From the NCBI GenBank assembly GCA_951812925.1, contig OX638372.1, positions 90,727,058 to 90,791,057 of the forward strand: a stretch of DNA of 64,000 bases. The letters run 5' to 3'. The DNA is from Calliopum simillimum. Its lineage: Eukaryota; Arthropoda; Insecta; Diptera; Lauxaniidae. Both the position numbers and the translations under genes were made by a program. The stretch's first letter is position 1. Every line of letters starts with the position of its first letter. This document shows, piece by piece, positions 54,061-64,000 of the stretch. The notes beneath the pieces are model-generated. The model was not told where the DNA came from. It ran no database searches and worked only from the letters and a program-made list of their open reading frames with translations.

Positions 54061-54873
54061 CCCTATGCATTTCGTTAAGACCTATTTTTTTTGTAATAAA
54101 AAATGGTTATTATGTTAAATGACTGAATTCACCAGTAAATTTCATTCAGCAAAATCGTTCATGAACGAAAAAAATCATTCGATAGTCAAAATCATTCAAT
54201 AGTTCCCATCACAACAATATTGTAGCTTCTTTTACTAACATTTTACGTAAAACAACTGAATTCAAACATTAAAACATCACTAGACAATTGCAGAGGTGCG
54301 ATGCTGTAATAAATTTCCTTTAATAAGAAAAATTGGTGCCAAGTCAAATTATTTAATCGAAATTTCACAACTTGTTACTCTCAGAGCAAAATATGGTTCT
54401 CATTACTTTCGTAACAAAATAAAAATTCAACATGGTTCCCTTTAGTTAAAGAACCTAATTAACCCGAGATATCGCAGTTTGAATGTTTTCTACATTACGG
54501 GCAACATTAAACCTAGCATGGTTGCTCAATCCAACTGGGAAACTCACTATCTATATTTATTTTGAAATACTACATCGAATGGTCTGATGGTTCAAAAGTT
54601 TCACAAGAACAAACAATACTCAATATCACTATGGACCATATATGCATATATGTGGCTGATAAGCCGCCCCACTTAAGCCTCGGATTTGAATTTTTTTATA
54701 CACTTTCACTTTGTAAAGATATGACTCATGTCATCCTATATTTCTACCTACTCACCTTCATATTTCGCACGTTTTTGGTTCTTGTTATATTGTTGTTGCT
54801 GCTTGTTGTTGTTGGTTTTGTTGCTGCTGATGTTATTGCAGTTGCTGATGCTGAAGCTGGGCTCTATGACATT

Positions 54874-54879
54874 TTTATT
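54874..54879 (-). terminator. Poly(A) signal overlapping the RpLP2 stop codon
   Basis: The last codons read GAA TAA AAA on the minus strand, so AATAAA spans the stop. If used, the 3' UTR would be only about 15-30 nt. Another AATAAA lies about 320 bp further on (near 54560), so the first need not be the functional one. Confidence 0.45.
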
Positions 54880-55216
54880 CAAAGAGACCGAAACCCATAT
54901 CATCATCCTCAGATTCTGTATCTTCCTTCTTCTCCTCCTTTTCGGGTTTCTTTTCAGCAGCAGCAGCGGCTGGGGCAGCACCTGCTGCTGGAGCAGCAGC
55001 AGCGCCACCACCACCGACTGGCATCGACGAGAGTTTCTCGCGACCTTCTTTGATCAAATCTTCAATAGATTTGCCATTCAATTCCTTGACTACCTTGGTG
55101 AGACGTTCACCGTCAACCTCGATACCAACTGAACTAAGAATTTTCTCAATATCAGCATTTTTTGGGTTTTCTAGTCCACCGAGGACAGCCAACATGTATG
55201 CAGCCACGTAACGCAT
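54875..55216 (-). CDS. RpLP2: 60S acidic ribosomal protein P2
   Basis: 113 residues, the normal P2 length. Start [14 protein letters not shown], helical dimerisation domain to about 65 ([17 protein letters not shown]), Ala/Gly/Pro hinge at about 70-90, and the hallmark acidic tail ending [13 protein letters not shown], which contacts elongation factors and the stalk-binding toxins of ribosomes. P2 pairs with P1 on P0 to form the lateral stalk of the large subunit. Start ATG 55216 lies 1 nt after a splice acceptor (CACATAG). The hinge codons make GC-rich runs whose antisense frames on the plus strand are not genes. Confidence 0.98.
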   Translation of the reverse strand: MRYVAAYMLAVLGGLENPKNADIEKILSSVGIEVDGERLTKVVKELNGKSIEDLIKEGREKLSSMPVGGGGAAAAPAAGAAPAAAAAEKKPEKEEKKEDTESEDDDMGFGLFE

Positions 55217-55217
55217 T

Positions 55218-55540
55218 CTATGTGGATAAAATTAAGTTAAAAAATATTCAAGTTGTAATACAAAAATAAGAAAATATAACATTTCACTTTGACGCAGCTT
55301 TAATATTGCGACGCTATGTATTTCACGATTACAAATTGTATAAATTTGGATCTCAAAAAATTTTTAAAATCGATGATTTATTGTGCATGATTTTAATTTT
55401 AAATGATAAAGCTGCGTTAAAATATTTAATTTCTAAAATTTTTTTAACATTTAACTTACTTTTAAGTCCTTTTTATCGACACGAAACGCTGACAGCAAAG
55501 AAAATAGAACTTTCGTTTGAAAACTTTGGAACGAAAAGAG
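55218..55540 (-). promoter_or_regulatory. RpLP2 5' UTR exon, 5' UTR intron and TOP start
   Basis: On the minus strand a pyrimidine tract CCCTCTTTTCG begins at 55542-55540, the polypyrimidine initiator used by ribosomal protein genes, so transcription probably starts at about 55540. Exon 1 would run to 55460, followed by donor GTAAGT at 55459. The acceptor CATAG ends at 55218, giving a 242-bp intron. The TOP motif implies growth-regulated translation, as for other ribosomal proteins. Confidence 0.7.
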
Positions 55541-56169
55541 GGCTGTCAACGCGTTGACGTTTAGTTTTTGACTTCCGTTTTGCTTATACCACTGAAGTGC
55601 ACTTTAGTCTGAAGTTGGTGCCATTTGTATGCTTGAAGGAATACATAAAAGCCGGTACAGACTATCGATCGAGTTCGCCAGTCATGTACTTTGTTTTATT
55701 TAATTATTTTTCGATGTGAGCTATTCAATGATTTCCGATGAGCAGAGATACTTTCCCTACACTCAGGAAAAAAGACTAGTAAAAAGTTGCAGACATTCGT
55801 AAAAATCTAAATTTTCTCGTTTTTACCAACGACGTATATTTTCACTGTTTGTTATTCAGGTTTGCGCAGTTTGTTAATTAATAAAATGTTGCTCAAAACG
55901 GGCATACGATATAAATAAATACGTTTGTTCTTCGATTCATATAAACTTTTCAAGAAATTAAACGCAGCGTTAACATAGCAGCATTTTAATTAGCTTTCAA
56001 GCAAATATATTTGTGTCTAATTGCACAGACTGGTACGAAGGTGTAAACATAGGGCCTTATCGTAAATCTGAAGGGAGTTCCATTCTCTCCCTCCCGGGGA
56101 AGGAGCACTGGAAGTAGTGAATATTTCATGAATGGAAACTCCCCTTCCTGCAGGGATACTTTTTTTATT

Positions 56170-56420
56170 TTAATATCGTTGACATTTTCAGAAATACCCA
56201 GTTTGCAACGCTGTGTTTTTCCAAGAGCGTTGACATTTTACACAAAAACAACATCTGGCAACGCTGAGTTTTTCCCATATCTTTGACATTTTGCGCAAAC
56301 AACCTGTCTGAACGCTGATTTTTTCCAATTTCGTAGACATTTTACGCAAAAAAAAAAACATGTGGCAACGCTTTTTTCCATAAATCGGACATTTTTTCCA
56401 TTTTCCACTCGATTTTGAAA
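56170..56420. repeat. Tandem repeat, about 60-65 bp, 4-5 degenerate units
   Basis: Units share GTTGACATTTTACRCAAAA...CATCTGGCAACGCTGAGTTTTTCC, at about 56178, 56228, 56284 and 56333, with a last partial GGACATTTTTTCC. 55560-56170 and 56420-57060 contain no gene. Confidence 0.75.
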
Positions 56421-57067
56421 GCTGACTTAAAAAAAAGATAAACAAGAAACAGCAATTGCAAAAGAAGAAAAAGAAGCAATTGCAGCAGTGAAATTGAAGT
56501 TAATGCTTTACTTTTTAGGGTAAAAAATGTCCAAAAAGTTTCCAAAAAAATTTGAGTGAAAAGTAGTTTTAGCAAAACCAGTATAAGTTGGAAACGCTTG
56601 GATGAATATTAAAAACTTTAGTGTCATATGAAAGCTATTTCAATAAGCTTTAAAATTGTTGTACTAAAGTTTTTAATTTGTCAAAAGTTATTTATAATTA
56701 TTCATTTATACATTAGTACTCCCTCGCTCCCAACTTGTTGCCGAATACATAATTTTTCCAGTGAATTTTCCCTTTCCATTCAGATCAAAATAAAATATTA
56801 TGTTACTATGAAAATGAAGTACATACACTGAAAACTGCACAGAATTGCGTGTGTCGTGTGAACGCGATAAAAAAGTATGCGCAAACTCTCTAGTTTGCAC
56901 GAACTAGGTTGGTGCAAGTACGACTGTACGTATAAGTGTGGATGGCCATAACGAATGAAATTCCTATAACTTTAAAATATACGTTAATGTTTCTACTCAA
57001 TAATTTGTGCAAACTGCACAAACATTATTATACGAAGCACAAATGATCAGTCGCAAGGCTCGTATAA

Positions 57068-57402
57068 GAGCTGGTTGACACAGCAAACAAAATAGTCGGG
57101 CAACTATCTGTTTTTATAGCAAACACACAGCCGATAGCAAATAGCCCATGATTCAATAACAATGGTTATGTCATGCTGTCAAAATAAAAAAATGGAACCC
57201 TGATCTTGCCTTGCTATCTGTCAAAAGACTAGAATCAAAACAAAGAATTTTGACATTTTCGTATTTTAAGAAGAAGCAGCATTTGTTATCGCTGCAACCA
57301 GGGTAATTCAACCATGCAAATCGCCCATGTGTTCATTAATATATGCAGCAATCGAAAATTTAACTATCGTTCGACTATTTTGTCTGCGTGTGCACCAGCA
57401 CT
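57068..57402. mobile_element. MITE (GCTGGTGCACAC family)
   Basis: Left GAGCTGGTTGACACAGCAAA, then CAAAATAGTCGGGCAACTAT. Right CGACTATTTTGTCTGCGTGT then GCACCAGCAC. The arms pair over about 40 bp. One arm of the same family is at 26275-26325. It directly abuts the next MITE. Confidence 0.78.
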
Positions 57403-57403
57403 T

Positions 57404-57650
57404 AAGGCCGCTTTATACTATCCCACAAAGTATTACAACATGTCAGAAAAAAAGTGTGATAGAATTTCATTATACTGTCAATTTTGTATTAATGTGGGGA
57501 GCAATGTCAAATTTCATGTATAGAATGTCCAAAAAATAAAAACGCTTTTTCATTAGATTGTTTTTCTCTAGTTTAAACTATCACACATTGCTTGCAACAT
57601 GTCAATTTGGACATGTCTTTATACTTTGTGGGATAGTGTAAAGCGGCCTT
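57404..57650. mobile_element. MITE (AAGGCCGCTTTA family)
   Basis: Left AAGGCCGCTTTATACTATCC then CACAAAGTAT. Right ATACTTTGTGGGATAGTGTA then AAGCGGCCTT. The arms pair over about 40 bp and extend to ACATGTC. 247 bp, non-coding. 57651-58620 holds only old repeat fragments. Confidence 0.82.
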
Positions 57651-58620
57651 TACTGAATAAGAAAAAAAGTTGTGACCATTATGAAAGTTTAAAATCAAAA
57701 TAAAATCATTATATTTAAAAATTTTTTCGGTTCAGGCCGGGATATCATAAAGATTACTATCCGTCTGTCTTGAAAGCACCTGAACATATAACATCTCTAC
57801 ATACAAATCTCTGAAACTGTTGGACAGATTTGGATGAGATTAGGTACGTAAATTTGTGAAGTGCATCGGGGACGGGTGAACGGGCTTTGTATAAAAGTAC
57901 AATATACTTCGTTTAAGTATTTGATCTTATGAAATTTTATATAGGAACTACGCTACGCAAATTTCGAATCAGCTTTTTTCCATTGCTGTTTTATTCAAGC
58001 AAGCTAGCAGTGTTAGAGCTGAACCAGCACTTAAATACATGAGGATATCACAACTAAGTTTCATTTTGTACAGAAAACTAAGTGGCCACCCTCAAAATAT
58101 AGATTATCAGTGACATCCCTATTCGTAATGAAGTTGCCGATTTTGGTTATTTCTTGTCATTTTGATCGTTTCAATTTTCTTTAGTGTCGTTTTTCTTCTC
58201 TACATGTTGGCCGTGCGAATTCGTAGTGCGGGTTAAATTTCTGTGTAAATCCAAAAATTAACTAAAATGAGTTGAAAATTTTGATTTTGTATCATAATAA
58301 TTGCATTCCATAAGTGGTTTGAATTAAATAAACAAAAAAACGTATAATTATAAAGTGAAAATAATTGCAAAGTGCAACGAAACGTAAAGTTCTTCGAAAT
58401 TTTGTTGAAATTTGTATTATTTTCGCTGTGTATATGTACAATATAAAGAGGACGAGAAGGCAAAGCAAATATTTATATGTATTTGTGTGCGTTGACTCAT
58501 CTCAAGTAACGGCAAATGTCAAATTAAGAAAAGATTTTTAGGGGTTACCAGAGCAAAAATTTTGTGTTAATGTTGGAGCTTTGTTTTTTTTTTTTTTATT
58601 TGGATTCAGCCAAGAAAAGA

Positions 58621-59650
58621 TGGATGAACGAAATCCAAGAATCGGGAATGTCGTAGAAAATATATAATGCAACATAAGTATGTGCATTGGGACTCCATTA
58701 CCGAATCCGAAGATATTTAACACCCCGAATCTAGCAATAAATCATGCAATAGTTCAGGTCATAACGGCAAAATATCTATTGGAGACACCAAAATGTTATG
58801 AAATAAAAATTTCATGACATAAAATCACATCAATTTTGACATAAAAAAAATTATAATATAAATTATAATAATTGCACGTCGAGTCGTGGTGTTACTTGTT
58901 GAAAAAAATGGCGTAGTTGGATGAACGAAATCCAAGAATCGGGAATGTAGAAAATATATAATGCAACATAAGTATGTGCATTGGGACTCCATTACCGAAT
59001 CCGAAGATATTTAACACCCCGACTCGAGCAATAAATCGTGCAATAGTTCAGGTCATAACGGCAAAATATCTATTGGAGACACCAAAATGTTATGAAATAA
59101 AAATTTCATAACATAAAATCACATCAATTTTGACATAAAAAAAAATTATAATATAAATTATAATAAGAGTCTGTCTATACGGGGCGTTCCGCGTACGCGA
59201 AAACTCCTCTCTCTCAATTTACTCAATTAGCGTACGCGAAATCCAGTGAAGTTTTTTCCCCCGGGACGCATCTTCGTTACAACAGTAATTTTACATAAAA
59301 GTAGGGGTAAGTGGGCGGCCTGCGGCCGCAGCTCAGGATTTAAACCCGTCAGACATCCAACACCGGCTTCGCGGCGGCCTTCGGCCGCGGATCAGTACAT
59401 AAATTAATCAAGTTCCCCGGGGGAAAAAACTTCACTGGATTTCGCGTACGCTAATTGAGTTTCGCGTACGCTAATTGAGTAAATTGAGAGAGAGAGAGGA
59501 GTTTTCGCGTACGCGGAACGCCCCGTATAGACATTTCCTTATAATAATTGCACGTCGAGTCGTGGTGTTACTTGTTGAAAACAATGGCGTAGTTGGATGA
59601 ACGAAATCCAAGAATCGGGAATGTCGTAGAAAAAATAAAATGCAACAAAT
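58621..59650 (+). repeat. 297-bp tandem satellite (2 units and a partial), interrupted
   Basis: Units start at TGGATGAACGAAATCCAAG at 58621, 58918 and 59594. The second is about 295 bp after removing the insertion 59167-59538 and one duplicated target. The units are about 97% identical by eye. The third stops at about 59650, next to the Tigger element. Confidence 0.9.
59167..59538. mobile_element. MULE-like MITE with long TIRs and 9-bp duplication
   Basis: The arms begin near TGTCTATACGGGGCGTTCCG and pair almost perfectly for about 90-115 bp (GCGTACGCGAAAACTCC...TTTTTTCCCCCGGG). The right arm has one internal extra repeat of about 21 bp. TTATAATAA flanks both sides (59158-59166, 59539-59547), and the empty site is present in the previous satellite unit (58850-58870). 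The 9-bp duplication and long TIRs point to Mutator-like elements. The centre is GC-rich with GCGGCCGC-type palindromes, unlike the AT-rich surroundings. Confidence 0.88.
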
Positions 59651-60022
59651 CGAAATCGAATTACTTGAAGAGGGTGGTACAGTAGACCCCGCTTAATTGA
59701 CCCCCTTTTAATTGACTTCCCCGGATAATTGACCTAAAAAAATCCTAGTGAAACTCTCCTCATTGAAAAAGGCACCCAAATCCCCTGTTAATTGATTCCC
59801 GCTTAATTGGTTTCCCCGGTTAATTGATAGGAAGAAAATGGTTTCCAAATGCCAAATACATGTAAAATACCCCTTTTTAAAGATCAACTATATAAAAAGA
59901 ACAAAAAATATAACGACGGAAAAATCTAAACAGTTTTCAATACAGCTTAATAAAAATTTTAATCCTAAAAACCAGCTATGGCAAAGGCAAAACCGTTAAG
60001 ATGTCGTCTTTCGTAAAGTCCA

Positions 60023-60145
60023 TCGAGAAAAATCTTTAGAAAACGCAAAAGGTGCAAATGATTTCAATAACTTAGTTCTTCCCGGATTATTAAAGGGTTT
60101 TGATCAAACTGATATTTTAAACGCCGACGAAAGTGGATTGTGCCT
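60023..60145 (+). pseudogene. Tigger/pogo (DDE_1) transposase fragment
   Basis: The frame reads ENAKGANDFNNLVLPGLL, then ILNADESGLCL, where N-A-D-E-S/T-G-L holds the first catalytic aspartate of the DDE_1/jerky/Tigger family. The mariner insertion cuts right after GLCL. On the far side (61000-61050) YPEK...MALK-type codons resume. The HTH part upstream is largely degenerate. Confidence 0.75.
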
Positions 60146-60996
60146 TGGTCTATAACTTAATTCGTGCGGTTTGCTAAGAGATGGCGTTACTTGATTATTA
60201 TTCCATCGTTCCAATATTCCGAAAGCTGCTGCCATTGTGCGTCTTTTTCAGTATATGTCATTCATTTGAAGCGTAAACAATAATATTTTTTTTTTTCACT
60301 CAAATATGTCGAACTTTGCGCCTGAAAAAGTGTTTTTGCGGGGAGTTCTTCTTCTTTACTTTAATATGAAGAAAACTGTTGCCGAAAGTCATTTTTGCAT
60401 CGGATCGTGACTGGGGATGAAAGAAAGATCCATTACGACAACCCGAAACGCAAACATTCATATGTGAAGCCCGGACAACCAGGACCTTCCCAACCAAAGG
60501 CAAACATCCATGGTGATGTAATGCTCACAGGTGACCTCTATCGAACACAATTGATCCGTTTAAATAGAGCCATAGCCGAAAACCGACCGGAATATGCGAC
60601 CAGATACGAAGTCATAATTTTTCAACATGAACACGCTCGGCCACATGTTGGAAGACCGGTTAAAAACTATTTGGAAAATATTGGATGGGAAGTTTTGTCT
60701 CACCCGCCTTATAGCCCGAACCTTGCCTCGTCCGACCATCACTTATTTCGGATTATGCAAAACGCTCTCACCGGGATACGCTTCACTTCAGAACAGGCTA
60801 TCAGAAATTGGCTTGATTCATTTTTGGCCTCAGAACCGGAGCAGTTCTTTTGGCGCGGAATCCATATGCTACCAGAAAGATGGAAAAAATAGTGGCTAAT
60901 GATGGACAATACATTGAATAATACTATTGTACATGTTTTTCTTAAATAAACGTTTAAATTTTGAAAAAAAAACCGCACGAATTAAGTTATAGACCA
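60146..60996 (+). mobile_element. Mariner element nested in the Tigger transposase
   Basis: The TIRs TGGTCTATAACTTAATTCGT (27 bp in total, to GCGGTTT) are identical at both ends. The right side is followed by TA; on the left the dinucleotide is not TA, presumably mutated. 851 bp; the N-terminal third of the transposase is missing. Confidence 0.87.
60386..60892 (+). pseudogene. Mariner transposase, C-terminal two thirds
   Basis: From SFLHRIVTGDE (first catalytic D intact) the frame runs through KPGQPGPSQPKANIHGDVML to FQHEHARPHV. The second catalytic aspartate (normally in the QHDNARPH motif) is replaced by glutamate here. The third aspartate is kept in YSPNLASSDHHLF, as D34D. It ends at a TAG at 60890-60892 after RWKK; IVANDGQYIE can be read one base out of frame. 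No HTH domain. Dead copy. Confidence 0.88.
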
Positions 60997-61404
60997 TACT
61001 ATATCCAGAAAAGTAGATGGCCTTAAAGGTTTTAAATATTCAAAATCACGTCCGTTGCTATTTTATTTCTAATGCCACTAGAAATTATAAAAAAATTTAA
61101 AAATTTGACCCCCAATAACTTTATACGCACACAATTACAAAATTGTCCCAACATTTTTCTATAGAAGTAGCCGTTAGCGAGATATTTGCAAAAAAACTGA
61201 TTTTCGCAACATTTTCAGGCCGGTTATGTGCTTAGGCATCCGATTCAGCACGGCAGATTCGTAAAAAACATATCCTAAGCTATCGATTCCCATATACATA
61301 TCCATTACACCTAGTTTTTCCAAATTTATATGCTCAGCTCTAAGTCTACTACTTTACTACGCACATACCCGAATTTTGTATTAATTTTCATTATTTTATT
61401 TTAA

Positions 61405-61532
61405 CCCTTAAATGCATAGTGGACCATATATGGTTCATGAACATAGTCATGGTAAAATCATTCATTAACCATGGTTAAAATTATCCACGATTATATTCAT
61501 GAACCATATAAGGTCCACTATGCATTTAAGGG
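61405..61532. mobile_element. piggyBac-like MITE, 128 bp
   Basis: Ends CCCTTAAATGCATAGTGGAC and GTCCACTATGCATTTAAGGG pair for about 37 bp (one extra mismatch near ATATATGG/CCATATAAGG). TTAA lies exactly outside both ends (61401-61404, 61533-61536). A CCC start plus TTAA is the piggyBac signature. Confidence 0.88.
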
Positions 61533-61853
61533 TTAAGGTGAATTGAAGTTCCTTTTATGTACCTAATGCACTTTTTAATGTACAATATACAAACATATTT
61601 GATATTTCCTTATGGAGCTTATCACTTAAAGAAATTCTTAAGGCTTTAAACACATAAAAAAAACCATTAAATTAAAACTGAAATCGCCGAACGCTAATTT
61701 TTTCTATGTTTAATTGACTCACTCGATCAATTATCCGGGATTCTTTTAATTGATCAGTCGGATCAATTAACCGGGCCCCGCTTAATTGATTCCCCGGTTA
61801 ATTGAACCGAAAAGTTTGCATTTTTCATGAAGTCAATTAAGCGGGGTCTACTG

Positions 61854-62689
61854 TAATTACCTTATTATCATAAAGAGGATTAACTCGTTTATCATAGTTT
61901 TGAGAAAAATTGAATTTTAATTTTAAATAAGTAAAATTCTAACAGGCGCTGCGCAGCGACTATTAAATATATTACATATTTATTTTTTTTTTTTGTATAG
62001 AGTTGCCTTTTATGATTGAAATTTCTTAAAATTATTTTTTACACTCGATTTTTAACATTTATTTGCAATTTGCAAGAAAAGCGGACAAAAAAAAAATTGG
62101 CGATTGGACCAAAATATAGAAAAAAATTGCTTAATCCGATAGGAAAACAAAGTATGAGAGGCCGTCACTTAAGTTGTGTCTTTTTTTTCTACGGGAGATT
62201 GCCATTAACTTTTTCAATTGGGCCCTCGGTTTTTGAGCTATAATCCACTGAAGTAAAAATATGTTTAATCCGTACAAAAATAAAATTAGTCGTTTTGTAT
62301 GGAGATGAGATATATTCTCTTCAATACATGACTATTTAGAAGGTTTCAAAAGTTTATGGAAAATTTGATGAGGAAGATTATGGCTATATGATGCCATTGA
62401 AAAAAATTATTTACAATTTCCTGAAAGTGTGCAATATGCTTCAAAACAGTAAAGGCCAACACAGATAAAAAGTATGCATGCATCAAGAATTGTCAAATTG
62501 AAATTAAATGCACCTGCTTATGAAAGTGCACAGGTAAAAAGCGTTCTCAAAGGATTAAGGTTTCAATTTTAAGAAGGGATAGAAAGTGTAATTTCAATAA
62601 AAACAAATATAAATATTTTGAAAATATTTTTGTCATCTGAAAGGTATTTTAAATCTGTAAGCGTACGGTACTAAGGTGCGGTAGTAAAT
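61854..62689. other. Gene-free stretch
   Basis: AT-rich, no credible ORF, repeat terminus or RNA gene seen. Confidence 0.5.
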
Positions 62690-62919
62690 CAGGCGTGTTC
62701 TGAAATTCGATTCACTTCGGAATCGGAATTAAATCAATCTTCATGAGCTCCGCATTTCGGTAAATAACAAAGTCGGATTTATGTTTCGGTTAATCGAATA
62801 GGAGCCATGAGTACATTTTATTTGTTAAAATACAAATCTGATTCCATCTTATTTGTTGCGATGCAGAGCTCTTGAAGGTTGATTTAATTCCGATTAAATC
62901 GGATTACGGAACATGCCTG
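62690..62919. mobile_element. Palindromic MITE, about 65-bp arms
   Basis: Left CAGGCGTGTTCTGAAATTCG, right CGGATTACGGAACATGCCTG. The arms stay alignable through TCGGAATTAAATCAA and GAGCTC. 230 bp, non-coding; no certain duplication. Confidence 0.75.
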
Positions 62920-62929
62920 AATTTTAAAG

Positions 62930-63250
62930 TTACGAAGCTTCTGGGAGGTGATAGTGAAAGTCTAGTCTAACGAAAGATTGTATTTGATGTGGGGTCTAAA
63001 ATGTACCCCTGACAAGCTTGGAAAAATTATTTTCAGACTTGTTTTATAAAAAAAATTTTCTTGCTCCATAACGTTTTAGATGAAATTTTTCTATCGGAAA
63101 CTTTTAGCTAAATGAGCATGAGTTTTCTAACGGTGGACTCGGTTTATAGGGTTTTATCGGATTTTGCAAAGTTCTGGGCCTTTAAAGCTTAAATTTGTTT
63201 TTTCTATTTTTTGACTTAAGTGTCCTTTTAAAAAATTGTAAAAATTTAAC
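62930..63250 (+). repeat. Dispersed repeat, copy 2 (partner at 4430-4690)
   Basis: AGTTACGAAGCTTCTGGGAG and GGGTCTAAAATGTACCCCTG (62991-63010) match the copy at 4430, in the same orientation. Origin unknown. Confidence 0.65.
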
Positions 63251-63529
63251 TTTTATATTTTTGAAATCCTTATTAACGTCACTTTAAAACGGTTGTGCAT
63301 TTGTCATACCATCTTTTTGATTTGAGGCCAGGACAAGTTCCCTTTTATCTCTTGAGTTCATTAACGAGTCAAAATAAATATTTGCAAATTAGATTCCTTA
63401 AGATCTTGAGCTGGCAATGCTGCTCTTGTGCTTCTCTTTATTGTCACCGTTCTCTTTTTTATAATGCAATGTCAAATTTTCTTCTTCCTTTTTTGTTCTG
63501 AAATTTCTGACAATTTGAAATTATAAAAA

Positions 63530-63922
63530 TATTCGTTCGCCTTCACGTAGTTTTCTTCGTGTATTCATCAAGTAAAGAACGATAAACTGAAGGAACGCAG
63601 CAAAAGAAAGAAAGAAAAATCGAAACCAGTCGAGGAGTGTGCACAGAATTAGTGATAGATACCAAAGAAGTGAAAAAATTTTGCACCGAGTGTTTCTTTT
63701 AAATATTAAAGCTTATAAAAATAAAAAATAAAACATTTACTGAGTGAAAAATTCAACATAAAACGGTCGGTGGCCAATAGGAGTTTTCTTTATTGAGGAA
63801 ATTTTCTACACCGCCGACATTTTTTTTGTGGCTGGCAGGACGGTTGAATCCCAAGTCATCAAAGATCAGCATCGTCACTACCACATATAAATAAATAAGA
63901 ACAACAACGAGATATCATCATT
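63530..63922 (+). promoter_or_regulatory. Probable 5' leader of the dynamin gene
   Basis: Sequence upstream of ATG 63923, without inserted transposons and with A-rich untranslated character (AAAGAAAGAAAGAAAAATCG). An AG at several places could be an acceptor, but none stands out. I cannot place the transcription start. Confidence 0.35.
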
Positions 63923-64000
63923 ATGGATAACTTAATTCCGATTGTAAATAAACTGCAAGATGCATTCACCCAATTGGGCGTGCACATGCAGCTCGATCTG
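63923..64000 (+). CDS. shi: Dynamin (shibire), first 26 codons, cut by the window
   Basis: ATG 63923 (ATTATGG) opens MDNLIPIVNKLQDAFTQLGV and continues to HMQLDL at the window edge. This is the invariant start of the dynamin GTPase domain, just before the P-loop; fly shi is known to start almost identically. Dynamin is the large GTPase that severs clathrin-coated pits and recycles synaptic vesicles. The rest lies to the right of the window. It is confirmed only by this short match, but the 26 residues are very specific. Confidence 0.92.
   Translation, partial: MDNLIPIVNKLQDAFTQLGVHMQLDL

Larger units (their letters stand above)
59680..61853 (+). mobile_element. Tigger/pogo-like transposon, decayed, with nested elements
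   Basis: The TIRs are CAGTAGACCCCGCTTAATTG (continuing AC), with TA outside (59678-59679 and 61854-61855). Subterminal words such as TTAATTGATTCCCCGGTTAATTGA are repeated near both ends. The interior keeps a transposase fragment. It is interrupted by a mariner (60146-60996) and a piggyBac-like MITE (61405-61532). Confidence 0.9.

Noticed and set aside
54562..55132. Plus-strand frames of 134-163 residues over the P2 gene
   Set aside because: They are antisense shadows of RpLP2: Leu/Gln-rich stretches come from the hinge codons and from neighbouring CAG/TTG repeats.
60997..61260. Mariner 3' region as separate gene
   Set aside because: Beyond the right TIR only scattered Tigger codons remain; no continuous frame.

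Overview
This is a gene-poor, AT-rich window from an insect genome, almost certainly a higher dipteran. A tephritid-type fruit fly is my inference. The evidence is a dynamin (shibire) start at the right edge, a fly-type BTB/pipsqueak gene, short introns (65 bp), and DINE-1-like Helentron, BEL/Pao, jockey, mariner, Tc1 and Tigger elements. Most of the sequence is transposons, often inserted into one another. Five host genes are supported: a BTB + pipsqueak-HTH regulator (24029-25414, +), a BTB-BACK-Kelch Cul3-adaptor-type gene in two exons (45241-43521, -), mitochondrial ribosome-binding factor A (46685-47836, +), acidic ribosomal protein P2 (55216-54875, -, with a 5' UTR intron) and the first 26 codons of dynamin/shi (63923 onward, +). 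A MADF-domain pseudogene lies at 52964-53321.

0-12.7 kb is repeat territory. It holds a mariner deletion derivative (297-878), a MITE touching an hAT-like element (1849-3204), a DINE-1-like Helentron split by a 1.6 kb element whose ends begin CACAGTG and which made a 5-bp duplication (4912-6544), a 578-bp tandem array with a tRNA-like segment and a transposon in its first unit (8617-11413), and a mariner derivative with unusually long inverted repeats (11991-12649). 13.8-22.7 kb has another Helentron, palindromic MITEs, a LINE RNase H tail, a pogo/Tigger-like element, a degenerate jockey-like LINE on the minus strand split by a 1.3 kb element with 212-222 bp TIRs, and an internally deleted Tc1.

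23.8-29.7 kb holds the BTB-PSQ gene and, downstream, curious repeat fields (GGGCGTTATTTC words; GCGGCGAAGAAAATC foldback). 30.7-36.9 kb is a complete BEL/Pao element with LTRs that read as identical, a tRNA-Trp-type primer site and a CCCCT target duplication, but with a frame break near the gag start. 37-42 kb contains a third Helentron, a DNA transposon encoding a DUF7869-like protein with TIRs and a TA duplication (38323-40090), and a 1.5 kb hairpin of hAT type with an 8-bp duplication (40126-41656).

43-64 kb is the most gene-dense part: Kelch gene, RBFA, RpLP2 and shi, separated by MITEs, a 297-bp satellite split by a MULE-like element with a 9-bp duplication (59167-59538), and a Tigger element (59680-61853) carrying a nested mariner and a piggyBac-like MITE. 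The best candidates for something undescribed are the DUF7869-like transposon and the CACAGTG-ended element. All family names come from motif recognition by eye; no database search was run.
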